64,000 nt of DNA from Psilocybe azurescens (GCA_023853785.1 JAJIRX010000500.1:1-64000), one strand, 5' to 3'; shown: positions 1 to 12,487, counted from the first letter of the stretch. The notes: generated by a model not told the origin, from the sequence alone. Numbers and translations: made by a program.

Positions 1-745
1 ATTCATAAATATCCTGGCTATCATTAATATTGGCTCTTTCATTTCTTTCAAACCTGGCTGGCTATCAGCAGGAATTTCATTATCCATGGAACTCATTGTT
101 ATCAATACAAACAGGTATTTCATTTCCCTTTCCTGTATTTCATTATCCCTGGAATTCATTATCCTCAATACAGATAGGTATTTCATTTCCTTTCCTATAT
201 TTCATTAACCTGGAATTCATTATCCTCAATATACATAGGTATTTCATTTCCCATTCCTATATTTCATTATCCTGGAATTCATTATCCTCAATATAAATAG
301 GTATTTCATTTCCCATTATATTTCATTATCTCTGGAATTCATTATCCTTAATATAAATAGGTATTTCATTTCCTTTCCTATATTTCATTATCCCTGGAAT
401 TCATTATCCTCAATACAGATAGGTATTTCATTTCCCTTTCCTATATTTCATTATCCCTGGAATTCATTATCCACAATATAAATAGGTATTTCATTTCCCT
501 TTCCTATATTTCATTATCCCTGGAATTCATTATCCACAATATAAATAGGTATTTCATTTCCTTTCCTATATTTCATTATCCCTGGAATTCATTATTCTCA
601 ATATAAATAGGTATCTCATTTCCCTTTCCTATATTTCATTATCCCTGGAATTTCATTATCCTCAATACAACCAGGTATCTCATTTCTCCTTTCTATATAT
701 CATTACCCATGGAATTCATTATCCTCAATACAGCCAGGGATCTCA
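1..745 (+). repeat. Left terminal inverted repeat built of about 63-bp tandem units
   Basis: From about 85 to 740 a unit of 60-66 bp recurs about ten times. Each unit contains TTCATTATCC, TGGAATTCATTATCC, CAATATAAATAGG and TATTTCATTTCC with small changes. The first 85 bp are non-tandem and match the reverse complement of about 11,065-11,150. Short ORFs here are repeat artefacts. From 745 to 1,030 the unit decays into unique AT-rich sequence. Confidence 0.85.
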
Positions 746-1029
746 TTCCCTTTTTCATATTTCATTACTCTAGCTTCTGGCCCCTGTCAATACCAGCTGG
801 TTGTCATTTCTTTCATTATACCAGTATTTCATTTCCTTTGATGCATTTCATTATTTTTGTGGCTCAGTTCTTTCAAAACCTTCAGGGATATGATATCCAT
901 TATCGTAGCAGATTTGGATATCATTCCCTCCCTTGAACCCCTTATTTTACACTCCTTATCATTACTTTATGTTAGATAATCTGTATATTATTCCATCTAA
1001 TCATCAAAATCGTAGATGTCAATCATATC

Positions 1030-4000
1030 CTCATCTACCTCAGCTTCTCCTCGGAATTGTTCCACTGTTCCCCCTCTTCTTCATCTTCTTCCTCCTCTCG
1101 CTCAGCACCTTCAGCATTTGAAACAGTTGACTGTACCTCCACTACGTACTTTGCAACCCACTCCGCCTTTATCCCTGCTGCTGAAAGTGCAGGCGCCCAT
1201 TTTCCAACACAGCTCCCTGCCAGGAGCTCCATCAACTGGCAGCCTGGTACTCAGCATATGCTTTGAGTCTGATCTGTCTAATACTATCTATGTCCTTCCG
1301 CCGGCCATGTTGACCACGCCACCACATTGCTTTCCACTCTAGATACACTACAGTCTGCCTCATCTCTTCTTCAACCAACCTGTATTCTTCATCCCAGCGA
1401 TCACGTCGGGCACGCATCTTCGCCCATTCTACGCTGGCATTGTCTCATCAAATTCCTCCTCAGTGTTATCTCTTCCCTCTGAACGATTCACGAACCAGAT
1501 CCACGATTGCTCGCATCGACCATTCTGTACATCAGACAGTGGGTCATCAAGTTGCTTCCCTGGTCCACGGATGTCGGTTGGGTCTAACTTCTTAAATTGG
1601 TCGCCCCACATTCCATCAGGTTCGAGATGCAGTACTGACTCTCTAGCAGCTCGATGTTTATTAGCCGCACGTTGGATTCGCCGTTGTAGCCGGTTATACA
1701 GGCCCCGCGATTCAAGTATTTGGCTTATTGCCAGCACCGCATATGTTGAGTTTCTTGAACTGATCGAGACCGGAGAGCATACGTCGACCGCGACAGATAT
1801 CAGCTACAGCTTCCTCTGCCTGGGCCTTCTCAATCGAAGCTCCTTGCCAGCAATGGCCTTGAGCGTGTCTCGTAACGGGATGGGTAGAGACGAGGGAAAA
1901 AGAGCGGTATCTGCTCGGCAAGTTCATGTCCCAAAGTATCCCCACTGACAACAGGCGCTGCTGACGATCTTTGAAGTAGTAATGGGGCAACAGCCGGCAT
2001 ATAGGCCAACTGAACTTCCCTCCATCGTTGAATCTTGTTGCTCAGAGTGTTCCGCTTTTCCTGTAAATCCGCTTGACTGCTTCGGCCGAGAGTTTCCCTT
2101 TGTTTGACCCACATCGTACTTGAGCGTCCGTCTAACATTTATGAAGGTTAGTTCCAATTAACCCCGAAAATAATAAGAATTTACATACTGCTCCTCTTCG
2201 AGCTCAAGACCCCTTGTTAAAAACTCGGTCAAGCTCGTTTTATGAGCAGGGATTATACCACTCGATAAATCGTCTGCATCTTCCTTTGCAAGCTCGAGGC
2301 GAACGTCCTGCAAGGTTGTCGCTAGAATAATAAGTAAGCACCGACTAACGTTTATTTTAATGACACAAGACATACAGCTCTTTGGTTCTTTATACGGGCT
2401 TGGTTGTGTACGATCTTTGATCCAATTGTTTACCAGCTTAGTCCACGACGTAATGGTACTGGCTTTGAACGTTTTCGTGAATGTTTCGAATGCTTCTGCA
2501 TGCTTTTTTCGCATAATACAAGCATCCTTGAACCGTTTTAGAAAGAGAACCCCTGTAGACATTGTCAGAACAGATACACATCGTAAATTAACTTCGCTTA
2601 TGAAAGCCCACAACCTTGCGCAGGTTCCACCCGTTCCACTGGTTGTTTAATGTCTCCTTTCGTGCTCCAGATCCCATCTCACGGGTACTAGGGGCAAGAG
2701 CGTTCGTCTGCGACCAGGTGGGTTCCGTATCCTCCCGCAAGTCCGACCAACGCCGGGTAAATAGTTCAAAGAATAGTTCTCTATACAGAACGGCCCATGG
2801 GTTTTGACATGCCAGCTGGGAACCCCGATTTCTAGCTCGATATCTTCGGGAAGTACCAGATCATCTGGATACGTCTCCATTCTCTCCGCCAGCTTTTTAC
2901 ACCATGTACATCCAATATCGTAGCAAATAACCAACCGAAGAACATGAATGCCTCGAAGGGCAGATAAGACCATGTAGTCCATGCTACAGAACCTGTTCAA
3001 TCTCTTTAACAATCGTTCGCAATAACATAATCAATTTACTTACTTTTCTCCCTTTCCCAAGTCCACAGCGCCTGTGCTCTCGTATTACCTGGTGCCTCGA
3101 GCAAAGGCACAGCGCGACACCATTAACTGTGTATCCTGGAACAGAGGTATTGGCCCGCGCGAACGGCATTGTGATCAGAATCACAGGTGTTTATCTGAAC
3201 ATAATATAAGCATACGCATGGGGACGTGTACAAGAAATTTACCTCCGGTTCATCCACATGAAGTTCAACATGCTTATCATATCGCTAAGTTTCGACATAA
3301 ACACCCCATCCTGGAGCTAGTTCGATATCCTTGAGGCCACGGTCTTTCAACTTTAATTTGAAGTTCGCGTCCATAGCGAGGGAAGAACGTATACAGAAAA
3401 CTGATCCCATCCACGTTAATAAGTCAAGATGTCAAAGCAAATCAGGACTTACCGATCATCAGGCAGCGCGATCTTCCCAGTCTTCTGGTAAGTTCTTCCC
3501 AGGGTGCGGACAAGCAGGACATTCAACCACAAGTTCTCCTTCCAATGTTCCTGCAGAACCAGAAGGATCGTGTCCACGACCGGGCGTGCTTCAGTGAGTC
3601 TAAATGATGCCAAGTCCGAAAGACACGGTGAAATTCAGAATAACGGTCCTGGAAAAAGGTATGGTCAGCCAAAGCAATTCCAACGTGGTACCTAAGTACA
3701 CACAGCAACTTTTTCCAAGAGAAGACCATCCGTTACTTGTAATATGGAATGGTAGAAGTCATAGAGCATCGTCTTTCCTTGCAAAGTGACCTTGTGGAAG
3801 AGTTTGAGGAGATTGAAAGTAAAGGCGGTCTTCGGCCGGTCGAACGTGGCCGGAAACCAAGCCATCCGTAGGAGTTGTATACAGGGGTGTGTGGTTGAAC
3901 TATGCGATGCAGAGCAATCGCAGTAATTGATGTCGACACGATGAACTCCATTAGTGTGAAAAACAACGAAATCGGATGGTCCAGGAAGAGGGCAGGGGCA

Positions 4001-4790
4001 AGGACGACCACCATGACCCAGCTGGATGCTTAGACCAAGGTTGCTGAGCTGCCGTTTCTCGAAAAACACGCCATTCCATTCCTAAAAGAATGAAAACCAA
4101 TGATAAAATGTTCGACATATAAATACGTACCTCTACCCGATGCAACGGATTCTCTTTGTGAACCTCAATAAAACATTTGGCACATCGGAGCCGGAGAGCG
4201 AGGGAAAGCAGTTGTCCATGCAGTGGAATTTCCCGTCAGCCAAGTGGCAAGAAGCACACTCCGTGATTTCGGAATAGTCTCCGAGGCCATATCCGCTGAA
4301 GGATCTTGAGTAGGTAGCTGTCTCTCAAGTGAAGCCAGTCACTGAGTTTCGACTAAGTGCGATATTAGAAAAATATGATAAAAGGACTCAAAACTCACCG
4401 AGTTCGTGTTATCCCTTTTCTTCCGTTTTGCCTTCACCCGGCTTAGCAGGAATATCCGTCGAATCTTCACCACTCAGAGACATATCAGGAACCAAGTCTG
4501 GTGGTCCTGGCGGTTCATCGCTCATCGCAACATCAGGTACAGGTATTTGAACGGTGTTGGGCGGTTCAGAGGTGGATTGTGCAGGTTTTTCATCATCTAA
4601 CCTTAACTTCTTCACTCCTACCCTGCCCTTTGACGAGAGATGTAACGTAGAAGTAAACAGAGCGGGTTTTGAAGAATCTTCAGCAAGTCGTCGCCGAGTT
4701 ACAGGCTTTGATTTTTTGGGCGGCAGTTGGGTTGTATCGCCCGGCGTTGCGATGTCGTTTTGGACTATGACATGGCAGTTTCATAGAGAG
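1030..4790 (-). pseudogene. KDZ transposase with CxC2-like cysteine cluster, decayed
   Basis: Read on the minus strand, 4,300-3,690 shows the CxC2 cluster that precedes KDZ catalytic domains. It includes an ECASCHLADGKFHC-like run and NPLHRVEEWNGVFFEKRQLS, then a region with LGHGGRPCPCP and NGVHRVDINYCDCS. The catalytic part at about 3,050-2,600 has a GAVDLGKGEK motif, MDYMVLSALRG and VICYDIGCTWCKKL with the expected acidic residue. It then has GVPSWHVKTHG and, after a frame change at 2,734-2,736, TWSQTNALAPSTREMG and NNQWNGWN. The remaining 3' part runs to about 1,030. The frame change sits at a CCC run (GGG on the coding strand), and an in-frame TAA lies before GAVDLGKGEK, so this copy is probably dead. 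Introns are expected, so exon limits are approximate. Family assignment is by remembered motifs. Confidence 0.75.
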
Positions 4791-4869
4791 TTTGATCTTC
4801 ATTGTAATGAGATGCGAGGACAGTAATGAAGGAGCTTTCATTTTCGTAGGGTAGGGTATGAAAGCCAAA

Positions 4870-5999
4870 CGTATCAGGTTTGCTCAAGTCACTAGCCGAG
4901 GCATGTGAGCGATTAATCACACGTGCGTAATCTAATCAGTGCGTCTCAAGACCAGCAAAATAGATGGCAATAAGATCGAATGCAATATCGACGAGGGGCG
5001 AATGAAATCGGAAAAGGCCAACGAAGAAGGAGTTAGGAAGCGAGCAGATTGGGGTTGCATACTGAATGGGAAGAGATGGGGAGACGCAATGGGCCACAAC
5101 GAAATATGCTTAATGTCTGACATGAGATAGTCTATGTTCAATAATGATACCAACTATGTTGATAAAACTATCAATTATTTGGTGGGTACGAACTGTTAAC
5201 CAACCACTTAGCTATATCCAAGTTCTTGTCACTTGCCGGTTGTGACGCAACACTCTGAATCGAATGTAAGATGTGTTGTGGAGAACGAGTAGCCAAAGGC
5301 TACTTACTGCTAGTGTTAACTAGTCCTATTTACCTAGACTGGGCCAGAAATGGAGGAAGAAATCATTACAAATATTTTATTGTAGGACACTGGCCCTGTC
5401 AAGAGCTTTTTGTGAAGCGACTAATCCTCTGTGCACCCTCAGGTTGAACAACCTCTAGTTTGACAATTACTACGATAGCGACTTCCTTCGTTAGAATGAG
5501 CTATAGACCTGTGTTCAAATGTAACTAGCTGGACAACACTCTATTCTCAAATGCGAGCAATCGTTTTGGAGGTTTTCATTGCCTTCATGTATGATGAACT
5601 AAGAGTATCTGAGAATCCAGATTGATTCTAATCGTACTGAGATCGTCAACTACAACTGACCTGCAATATCTTGTTCTTATCACGAATGTCACTTTATTCT
5701 GGTGTTTCGGAAATATTGGGACAAGAGTCCTAATACTAATCTTGAATCTTAAACGAAGCAATACTCGAGCTACGCTTATTGAGCATGGCCTTTCCGCCTT
5801 GAGGGCCATTCAACTTAGCTATACGTCAGTTGACTTTAGACTTCGAATTCAAGTCCTTTTAACTCGAACAATTGCTTATCAGCTCAGTATGAGGATTTTA
5901 GTGGATCAAATATGGTGTATTCTCAGTACGAATGAAAAACCTAAAGCGACGGCTACCTAATTCTTTATCTACGCCAGTCACAAATGAAGAAAGTAATTA
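4870..5999. other. Internal non-coding spacer of the KDZ element
   Basis: This stretch lies between the 5' end of the transposase gene and the 3' end of the RNase H1 N-domain gene. I see only short ORFs with no recognisable motif, no tandem repeat and no RNA gene. It may hold the transposase promoter. Confidence 0.4.
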
Positions 6000-6835
6000 C
6001 TAAATGATCTCAAGATAGCCAAGTTCGTGACATTGGTTGTAGATTTCCCAAGCCTCTTCCAGTGTATTGAATCCCTGATAAGTTCCGTTCACGCCATCCA
6101 CAGCTGCCTTTGTGATGTTCCTAAATACCAATATAACAACTTTCTTGATAAAAAGAACGAAAAGAGATAGACTTACCAGTTGTCAAAGACTCCAACGGCC
6201 ACGTCCCTTGGTAACGGTGTAGTACTTCTTTGTGCGGGATGGTGTGAGTGGGTGCGCAGCCAGTGATTGAGATGTACCGTTATGGAACAAAGTCGACGGT
6301 CCAGGAGCTGACGGTCCAGAGGTTGTTCTGCTAGGCGTCTCGCTCGAAGACCTGGCGCCCGTTATAACAAGCAGACGAATACACAGTGTTGAATGTCTCG
6401 TCGTTGAAGTCGAACGATGGAATGTGCAACCAGTATTCCTGATCAGAGTCATTTCCGTCATTTGCGGATTCAACACGAGCTTGAGTGAAAGGGGGTGACA
6501 GGGAAATAGACTATAACGATGTTCAGTTCTACATCACTTCGAACTTGAGTAAATGGAAATTACCTCAGTCACAGGTTGTTCCTCGGCCGACCAATACTCG
6601 TCATCTGACAGTGATTCATTGTCTTCAGAAGCAGGTTCGACTTTCTTAACGTTTGGGAGCACGAGAGGAGAGCGAGAGCGGTGGTCGTTAGCACTGGTTT
6701 AGTATGGAGAGGAACCGGCGGGAGTGGCCCTTTGTCGTTACCAATGTCGAGAGAGTCTGAAGAAGAATAAATCGGGCGTGGATATAAGTCAAAGGAACAA
6801 TAAACTTTACCTTTAATCGTCTCAGTAAGTTGCAT
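6000..6835 (-). CDS. Small accessory protein with RNase H1 N-terminal (viroplasmin-like) domain, possibly frameshifted
   Basis: The C-terminal part, on the minus strand from about 6,230 to 6,000, reads KKYYTVTKG, then VGVFDNW across an intron with a GTAAGT donor, then NITKAAVDGVNGTYQGF and TLEEAWEIYNQCHELGY before a TAG stop. This is the pattern of the RNase H1 N-terminal domain, a small nucleic-acid-binding fold. Upstream exons are acidic and serine-rich (DDEYWSAEEQ, DSDQEYWLHIP). Between KKYYTVTKG and VGVFDNW the frame changes, so one base may be missing or extra. The gene is divergent from the accessory gene at 6,992, with about 155 bp between the starts. Such domains are frequent in agaricomycete repeat-associated proteins. 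A role in transposition is inferred only from position. Confidence 0.5.
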
Positions 6836-6991
6836 TTGCTGGGGTCGTCTAAAGTTCAAGTTGATGCCTGAAATGAAAGACACGTCAGAAGTTTTTGTTT
6901 GGCCTCGACAATTTATACGTTGCCACAAATTTGTCACACAGCAAGAGAGTTTGCGCCACATTGTTCTTCTCGTTTTCTTAACCCAGGAAAA

Positions 6992-9898
6992 ATGACTCGT
7001 CAAAAGTGGACTACATATTCTGAGTTCATTTGGCTCAAAGAGCGAGTTCCTGCTTTTCAAGAGGCCCAGCAGACTCAGAAAACAAGCGCTTTTTATACCA
7101 AAGTATACGAGGACTGGGCAGCTACTTTCCATATCCCCCAGCCAACAGCAGATGAAATAGCAGCTTCAGGAAGCGAAGAGGCCGCAAAACGAGGGAAACG
7201 AAAGGTTATGGAAAAGGTAAGTGAAATGGGATTGATATACGTCACGAATGGCAACTCACCGTCAAATGCAGCGTCTTTTTCAGTGGTTTCACAATAATAC
7301 ACGGCCTTCTACTCTGGCATCGAAGGAGGGCATCATTCCAGTTAAGAAAGCGACCAAGATGCCCGGCCTCCTTGGCAAGCATACCAGAAGCTATACTACG
7401 AGAGCAAGCTGAAGGAACTGGTCGACGCAGAGTACAGTAATCATCTTCAAAGCCTGAAGGACAGAGAAAAGGGGAGATTGAGAATCCAAATACAGACCGA
7501 GGTGTGCCGAAGAGAATATAATAAAGAGAGCCAGGACATCAAGGACGAGGTAGAGACGTACAGGAAGAGCTTCGTGGATCACGCAGATAAGCCCCAGACA
7601 GAGAGCGAGCGTGTACAAAAATACCAACAGTAAGGCGCTCTGTTCCCTGAAACTATCCAATGCTGACCTTCCTTGGTTTAGCAGTGTCGACCGTGTTGGG
7701 AAGACCTTGCTCGCATACTTCAAGACTCTTGAGGAAGAGACCGGCTGGGCCTTCTGTGTGTTCGCCGGTGGTCCTAATCCTCAACAAGGTGGAAAAATCT
7801 ATACGATGAAGCACGTACCTATTCATATACTCTGTTTCGTTGACTCAATCTAAAACCTGGTGTTAGTTATGAAACAAAGTTTGAAGAAGATCCAGACCTC
7901 ACCTTTGCGGAGACGCTTGGAACAAAACCATGGAAGTTGGTCGCAGCCAAGTGGGACGAACACCTGCACGAAGGCTTTCGTAAGTATGGAGGTAGTTCGC
8001 ATAAGTAAACATCACTCACAGCTTTGATAGCGGAGGCCATACGCAAACAGTGTTCTTTGTCTTCAACATCCTCGACTCCGGCCCCTGACCAAGACGATCA
8101 TACTCAAATGGCTTCAAAAGACGAGCAAGAAGGTAGTAAGAACGACGAGGTCGAGGAGGACGAGGACGAGCTTGAGGATGATCGAGCTCGAGGATGAAGA
8201 TGAGCTCGGCGATGATGACGGCGACAGTGAAGAGGGCATGAGTAAAACAAACAAAGACAAAGGTGCGAGTTGAGGTCCCCCATCATGCGTTCATGTCAAC
8301 TTACCGTTGCCTCTCGCCCTTTAAGCACAAGCTGGCGGCTGTACTGGCCCGATCAAATTCGAATACAAACTTCAAAAAGAGCGCAACATCGCTGAAAACA
8401 AGAGGATCTTCGAGGAATTGTTCGGAAAAAGCGTATGGGGGATGATAAGCCGGTGACTATCAAAAGCAAGGCACAGCATGGGAAGGGCAATGGGTACGTC
8501 ACTCACTGTATATTCTGTGGCTTGATGGTTTGCATCCAGTTGTACAGGCACACTGCGGTGCCTTCCCACAGCACCACATCAAATCCGGGCGGCTCAAGCG
8601 TCCACCACCACTGAACCGAGCCCACGAACTGTCGCGACAGCTGCGTCCCGTGAGGATGGACCCACTGAGACCGAGAGTCCTCCCGAGGATGCAAACGGAG
8701 GGCAGAGCGAAGCGAACGACCGATAAGAACGACGAGCCCGTATCCGCTGTCAGTCCTATGGATGTTGACAAGCCTGAGTCGTATGTCATTTTTCTTGATT
8801 ATCTGTTGAACGTTTAAACTTACGCATATCTTATCGCCCAGGATCGTTCCCTTGGCTAATGAAATCGGTGTCAAGCTATCTGTTCCGACTACCCCATCAA
8901 GCAGAACCCCGGTTCAGCTTCCGATGGAAACACAGAGACCTCTGCTTCGGCTTGCGCAGGAGATGTTGAATCTCGAGCTTTGCCTTCCACGCAAGGAGCG
9001 GATACTCCAACTCGCAGTCCTGAAGCTGATGAGAATGGTGTGCACCATCCTGTTCCTGCTTCCTCACCTGGTGTCGACGCATCGACTGTTGCAAACATGC
9101 TGTCTCAATCATCAGCCGTGGATCTTGGTATCAGCCCTTCAACAGCTAATAAGTCACTGTCTCCGGCTTCTCGTGGTGAAATTCCAACTTCGACATTGCT
9201 CGACTTTGCCTCCTTTCCAGCAACAGGTTATGTTACGGATGAGAAGAACTTCAGCAAGCTTCGTAGTATGTGTAATGGAGTGAGCTGGCAGGCCTTGGTT
9301 GAAAAGTGGATCATATTTGAGCAGTCTTACCGCAACAATGGGGTATGTTATCTTGAAGTTTTGTTTCTAATGTAACTGACAGCCATCTAGTCCCTTCCAA
9401 CAAAGCCACGTCCTGTCGAAATTCCGTGGTGGATGAAGAACACCAGAAAGCTTAATCGATATCCAAAAATCATCAAGGTTGCGGATTTCATAATTTCATG
9501 GCACCAGTGGTGGATGTCAATGCAGCCTGCCTGGCGTGCTCAGGACTCTTCTTGGCCGCCATCGCGTGACATGCCAGTGGGGCAACATTGGTCAAAGGTA
9601 GCACATTCTGGCCCGAATGGCTTCTTTTTGATTATTACATTTCATTGGGATGGTGGGGAAGACTGGTAGTAGGGCGGTTCTGGGGGTGTAGCTGAATTTG
9701 AAGTTGCTGTTGACGATGTTCATTGGGTTTTGTCTAACATTGTCAGTGGATTGCTGAGTGCATCCACCAAACATGCTCATGTTGATGATGACGTGGATGT
9801 TTCTGACAAACCACACTCAAAACGGCAAGTCCTCTCAATCTTCAGAATGCTTTGTCTGACTAATGTGACTTTTTAGTACTCGCAAGTCATTGTAGGCA
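6992..9898 (+). pseudogene. Long accessory protein of the KDZ element, unknown function, broken near its C-terminus
   Basis: The start at 6,992 opens with MTRQKWTTYSEFIWLKERVP. Later exons read RLFQWFHNNTRPSTLASKEG, a lysine- and glutamate-rich segment, then TGWAFCVFAGGPNPQQGGK, TFAETLGTKPWKLV and, near the end, RPVEIPWWMKNTRKLNRYPK and HWSKVAHSGPNGFFLI. The order is WT..WL N-terminus, WWFHNHT-like motif, GGP motif and a GPNG motif. I recognise it as a common multicopy protein of mushroom genomes, but no function is known to me. Several introns interrupt it. At about 9,665 two TAG codons stand in frame and the flanking frames shift, after which an acidic tail can still be read to about 9,830. 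The gene therefore looks inactive in this copy. It diverges from the RNase H1 N-domain gene, which suggests a shared promoter. Confidence 0.55.
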
Positions 9899-10084
9899 CT
9901 TAACAGACAACTTATAGATAAGTTCTAGATTAAGATGCTCTGTTTTAGATTCTTGGTTTAGAGGTATAGACCTAATTAGATAGATGTAGATATAGTGCTA
10001 TTTCCGATTAGATATTAGTTGATAATATAGATAGAGATGCAGTAGATACAATAAAATATAGATAGATTTGGTAAAGGAAAATGA

Positions 10085-11280
10085 GATATCTATTTATATT
10101 GAGGATAATGAATTCCAGGGATAATGAAATACAGTGAGAGGAAATGAAATACCTGGTTGTATTGAGGATAATGAATTCCAGGGATAATGAAATATAGAAA
10201 AGGGAAGTGAGATACCTATCTGTATTGAGGATAATGAAATTCCAGAGATAATGAAATACAGGAAAGGAAATGAAATACCTATTTATATTGAGGATAATGA
10301 ATTCCAGGGATAATGAAATATAGAAAAGGGAAATGAAATACCTATTTATATTGAGGATAATGAATTCCAGAAATAATGAAATATAGGAAAGGGAAATGAA
10401 ATACCTATTTATATTGAAGATAATGAAATTCCAGAGATAATGAAATATAGGAAAGGGAAATGAAATACCTATTTATATTGAGGATAATGAAATTCCAGAG
10501 ATAATGAAATATAGGAAAGGGAAATGAAATACCTATTTATATTAAGGATAATGAATTCCAGAGATAATGAAATATAGGAATGGGAAATGAAATACCTATT
10601 TATATTGAGGATAATGAATTCCAGGGATAATGAAATATAGGAAAGGGAAATGAAATACCTATTTATATTGAGGATAATGAATTCCAGGGTTAATGAAATA
10701 TAGGAAAGGGAAATAAAATACCTATTTATATTGAGGATAATGAATTCCAGGGTTAATGAAATATAGGAAAGGAAATGAAATACCTATTTATATTAAGGAT
10801 AATGAATTCCAGAGATAATGAAATATAGGAATGGGAAATGAAATACCTATTTATATTGAGGATAATGAATTCCAGGGATAATGAAATATAGGAATGGGAA
10901 ATGAAATACCTATTTATATTGAGGATAATGAATTCCAGGGTTAATGAAATATAGGAAAGGGAAATGAAATACCTATCTGTATTGAGGATAATGAATTCCA
11001 GGGATAATGAAATACAGAAAAGGGAAATGAAATACCTGTTTGTATTGATAACAATGAGTTCCATGGATAATGAAATTCCTGCTGATAGCCAGGCCAGGTT
11101 TGAAAGAAATGAAAGAGCCAATATTAATGATAGCCAGGATATTTATGAATTTATGAGATATATCCTGCCCAGTTTAGTTATGAAATACCTGAGTATCAAT
11201 GATATAGCTGCCCTATTGAAAACTACAGAACCAGGCTCATTATGAAATAATGAAATGCATCTCATTACCCTTAGGCCCTA
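10085..11280 (-). repeat. Right terminal inverted repeat of the KDZ element, about 15 tandem units
   Basis: From 10,085 to about 11,050 a unit of about 63 bp repeats roughly 15 times. It contains TGAAATACCTATTTATATTG and AGGATAATGAATTCCAGGG. It is the reverse complement of the left-end unit. The last 230 bp are unique terminal sequence, and 11,065-11,150 match window positions 1-85 inverted. The right array has about five units more than the visible left one, so array length differs between the two ends of the same element. Confidence 0.85.
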
Positions 11281-11289
11281 TTCAAATCA

Positions 11290-12487
11290 CATCTGTGGAT
11301 AGGTCCCTATAATATGAAAACCGCTGGTCACTACTATTGGGACGACACAGATGACACATACAAAGGCGGCAGCGACGACAATGGCTGCAACAGCGATGAG
11401 GGCGATGGCAACGGGTACGAGGACGGCGGACGGTGGCTGCGATGAGGACACACACGGCGGCTGCAGAGGACACGCACGGCGGCTGCGACAGCAACGAGGA
11501 TGCGAAGCGACAGCAACGGGTACAAGGGCGGCAGCTGCGAGGACAACAACAAAGGGTACCACGTACCGATGACCCGACGGACGGCGTGTACGATGGTAAA
11601 GTACTGCTCCCGCCCCCTTTTTTATTTTTATTTTTATTTGCTTTTTTATTTGCTTTTTCTTTCTTTTGTCTTGGCCCTTGCATGTAGATAGTAATGTATT
11701 ACAGTAGACTTTCTCATAATGCATCGCATTGGTGCGGCATTTGGCTATGCATTATGAGACTTTTGCAACAGAGGAATTGTCACGTTAAGATGACAAAAAG
11801 TGACCAAAGGGCGTGACAGATAACTGATAAGATTGATGAGAAAAATACATAATAACTAGGCCAAAAATTGATGAGCATCAATTTAACAGTATCCTGCCCA
11901 TCTTTAGCCTATTTCAGTTGCTTTCTTGTTCAATATCCTTTCTGACAATAAAAATATATCACAAAACCCCATTTGAGAGCCGCGAAATTTCCAAATAAAT
12001 TCATTATCATTACATGGTGACCATATAAATACCTATCCAATAATGCATACACTCCCATTTGGCCTATGCATTATGCGTTATGCATTATGCGCGAATTTTC
12101 TCTACATACCATGGTGGTTTTCAGAAATTTCTATGCATTAAGAGAATTATGCATTAGTAGGACATGCATTATGAGAAAGTCTACTGTAGATAGTTATTAA
12201 TATACTGTATTCCACTAATCTGAATTTATGTTAAGATTGAATTTATTTACTGTATCAAGTCCACTGGAGTCCACTGGAGTCCACTGGACTCCAGTGGACT
12301 GCAGTTATCTTAGTCCATATTCACTGTATAGTATAAGATCTACTAAAGTGCAGTGGAATCCACTGGAGTCCACTGAAGTCCACTGGAGTCCACTGGACTC
12401 TGTTTACCTTTTACACTCAGTATATAGACAAGTCCAGTGGAGTCCAGTGGAGTCCATATGGACTGTGTGAGAGATGGTAAAGTACTG
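11290..12487. mobile_element. E1: right part of a family I CAGTAC/GAGGTC element
   Basis: The sequence matches E6 in order: a GC-rich array of GAC-type triplets (11,330-11,590), ACGATGGTAAAGTACTG, a pyrimidine tract CCCCCTTTTTTATTT, a unique stretch, then subterminal GTCCACTGGAGTCCACTGGA repeats (12,246-12,455). It ends in TCCATATGGACTGTGTG and GGTAAAGTACTG at 12,487. The left half is absent because the KDZ element lies there. A 485-bp MITE sits inside it. It abuts E2 directly, which lacks its first 50 bp or so, so E1 probably inserted into E2. The ORFs in the GC-rich array are not genes. Confidence 0.7.
11702..12186. mobile_element. MITE of 485 bp with Tc1/mariner (pogo-like) termini and TA duplication, inside E1
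   Basis: The ends are CAGTAGACTTTCTCATAATG at 11,702 and its inverted form ending TCTACTG at 12,186, flanked on both sides by TA. The related element E6 has no such insertion at the matching place (about 34,379), where GTAATGTATTA runs straight into AATAGTTATTAA. This gives a filled and an empty site in one window. The interior is rich in TATGCATTA motifs and has no ORF. CAGTAGA... termini with TA targets are known from pogo/Tigger-type elements. Confidence 0.8.

Larger units (their letters stand above)
1..11280. mobile_element. Large KDZ-type DNA transposon (CxC2 class) with long inverted repeats; left end cut by window
   Basis: The first base of the window begins a sequence that is the reverse complement of the stretch ending at about 11,150, and the match continues through the tandem repeats. 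The element is therefore bounded by long terminal inverted repeats. About 130 bp of the left repeat lies outside the window, because the right repeat runs on past 11,150 to about 11,280, where family I (E1) sequence starts. Inside are a minus-strand transposase with KDZ and CxC2 features, then a divergent pair: a small RNase H1 N-domain gene and a long accessory gene. It appears to have inserted into E1, whose left part is missing here. The exact right tip and target duplication are not resolved. KDZ elements are known to be expanded in agaricomycetes; the autonomous status of this copy is doubtful because its genes look broken. Confidence 0.75.

Noticed and set aside
30..296. ORFs in the first kilobase with repeated FHYPWNSL-like motifs
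   Set aside because: These are translations of the 63-bp tandem unit in the inverted repeat.
10085..11080. Tandem repeats considered as a CRISPR-like array
   Set aside because: There are no unique spacers, the units are contiguous and diverged, and the host is a eukaryote.
1..11280. TET/JBP dioxygenase gene, sometimes carried by KDZ elements
   Set aside because: I looked for the HxD and arginine motifs of this family in the element and did not see them.
12246..12455. GTCCACTGGAGTCCAGTGGA repeats considered as a centromeric or telomeric satellite
   Set aside because: They always lie just inside the tips of the family I elements, so they are subterminal repeats.
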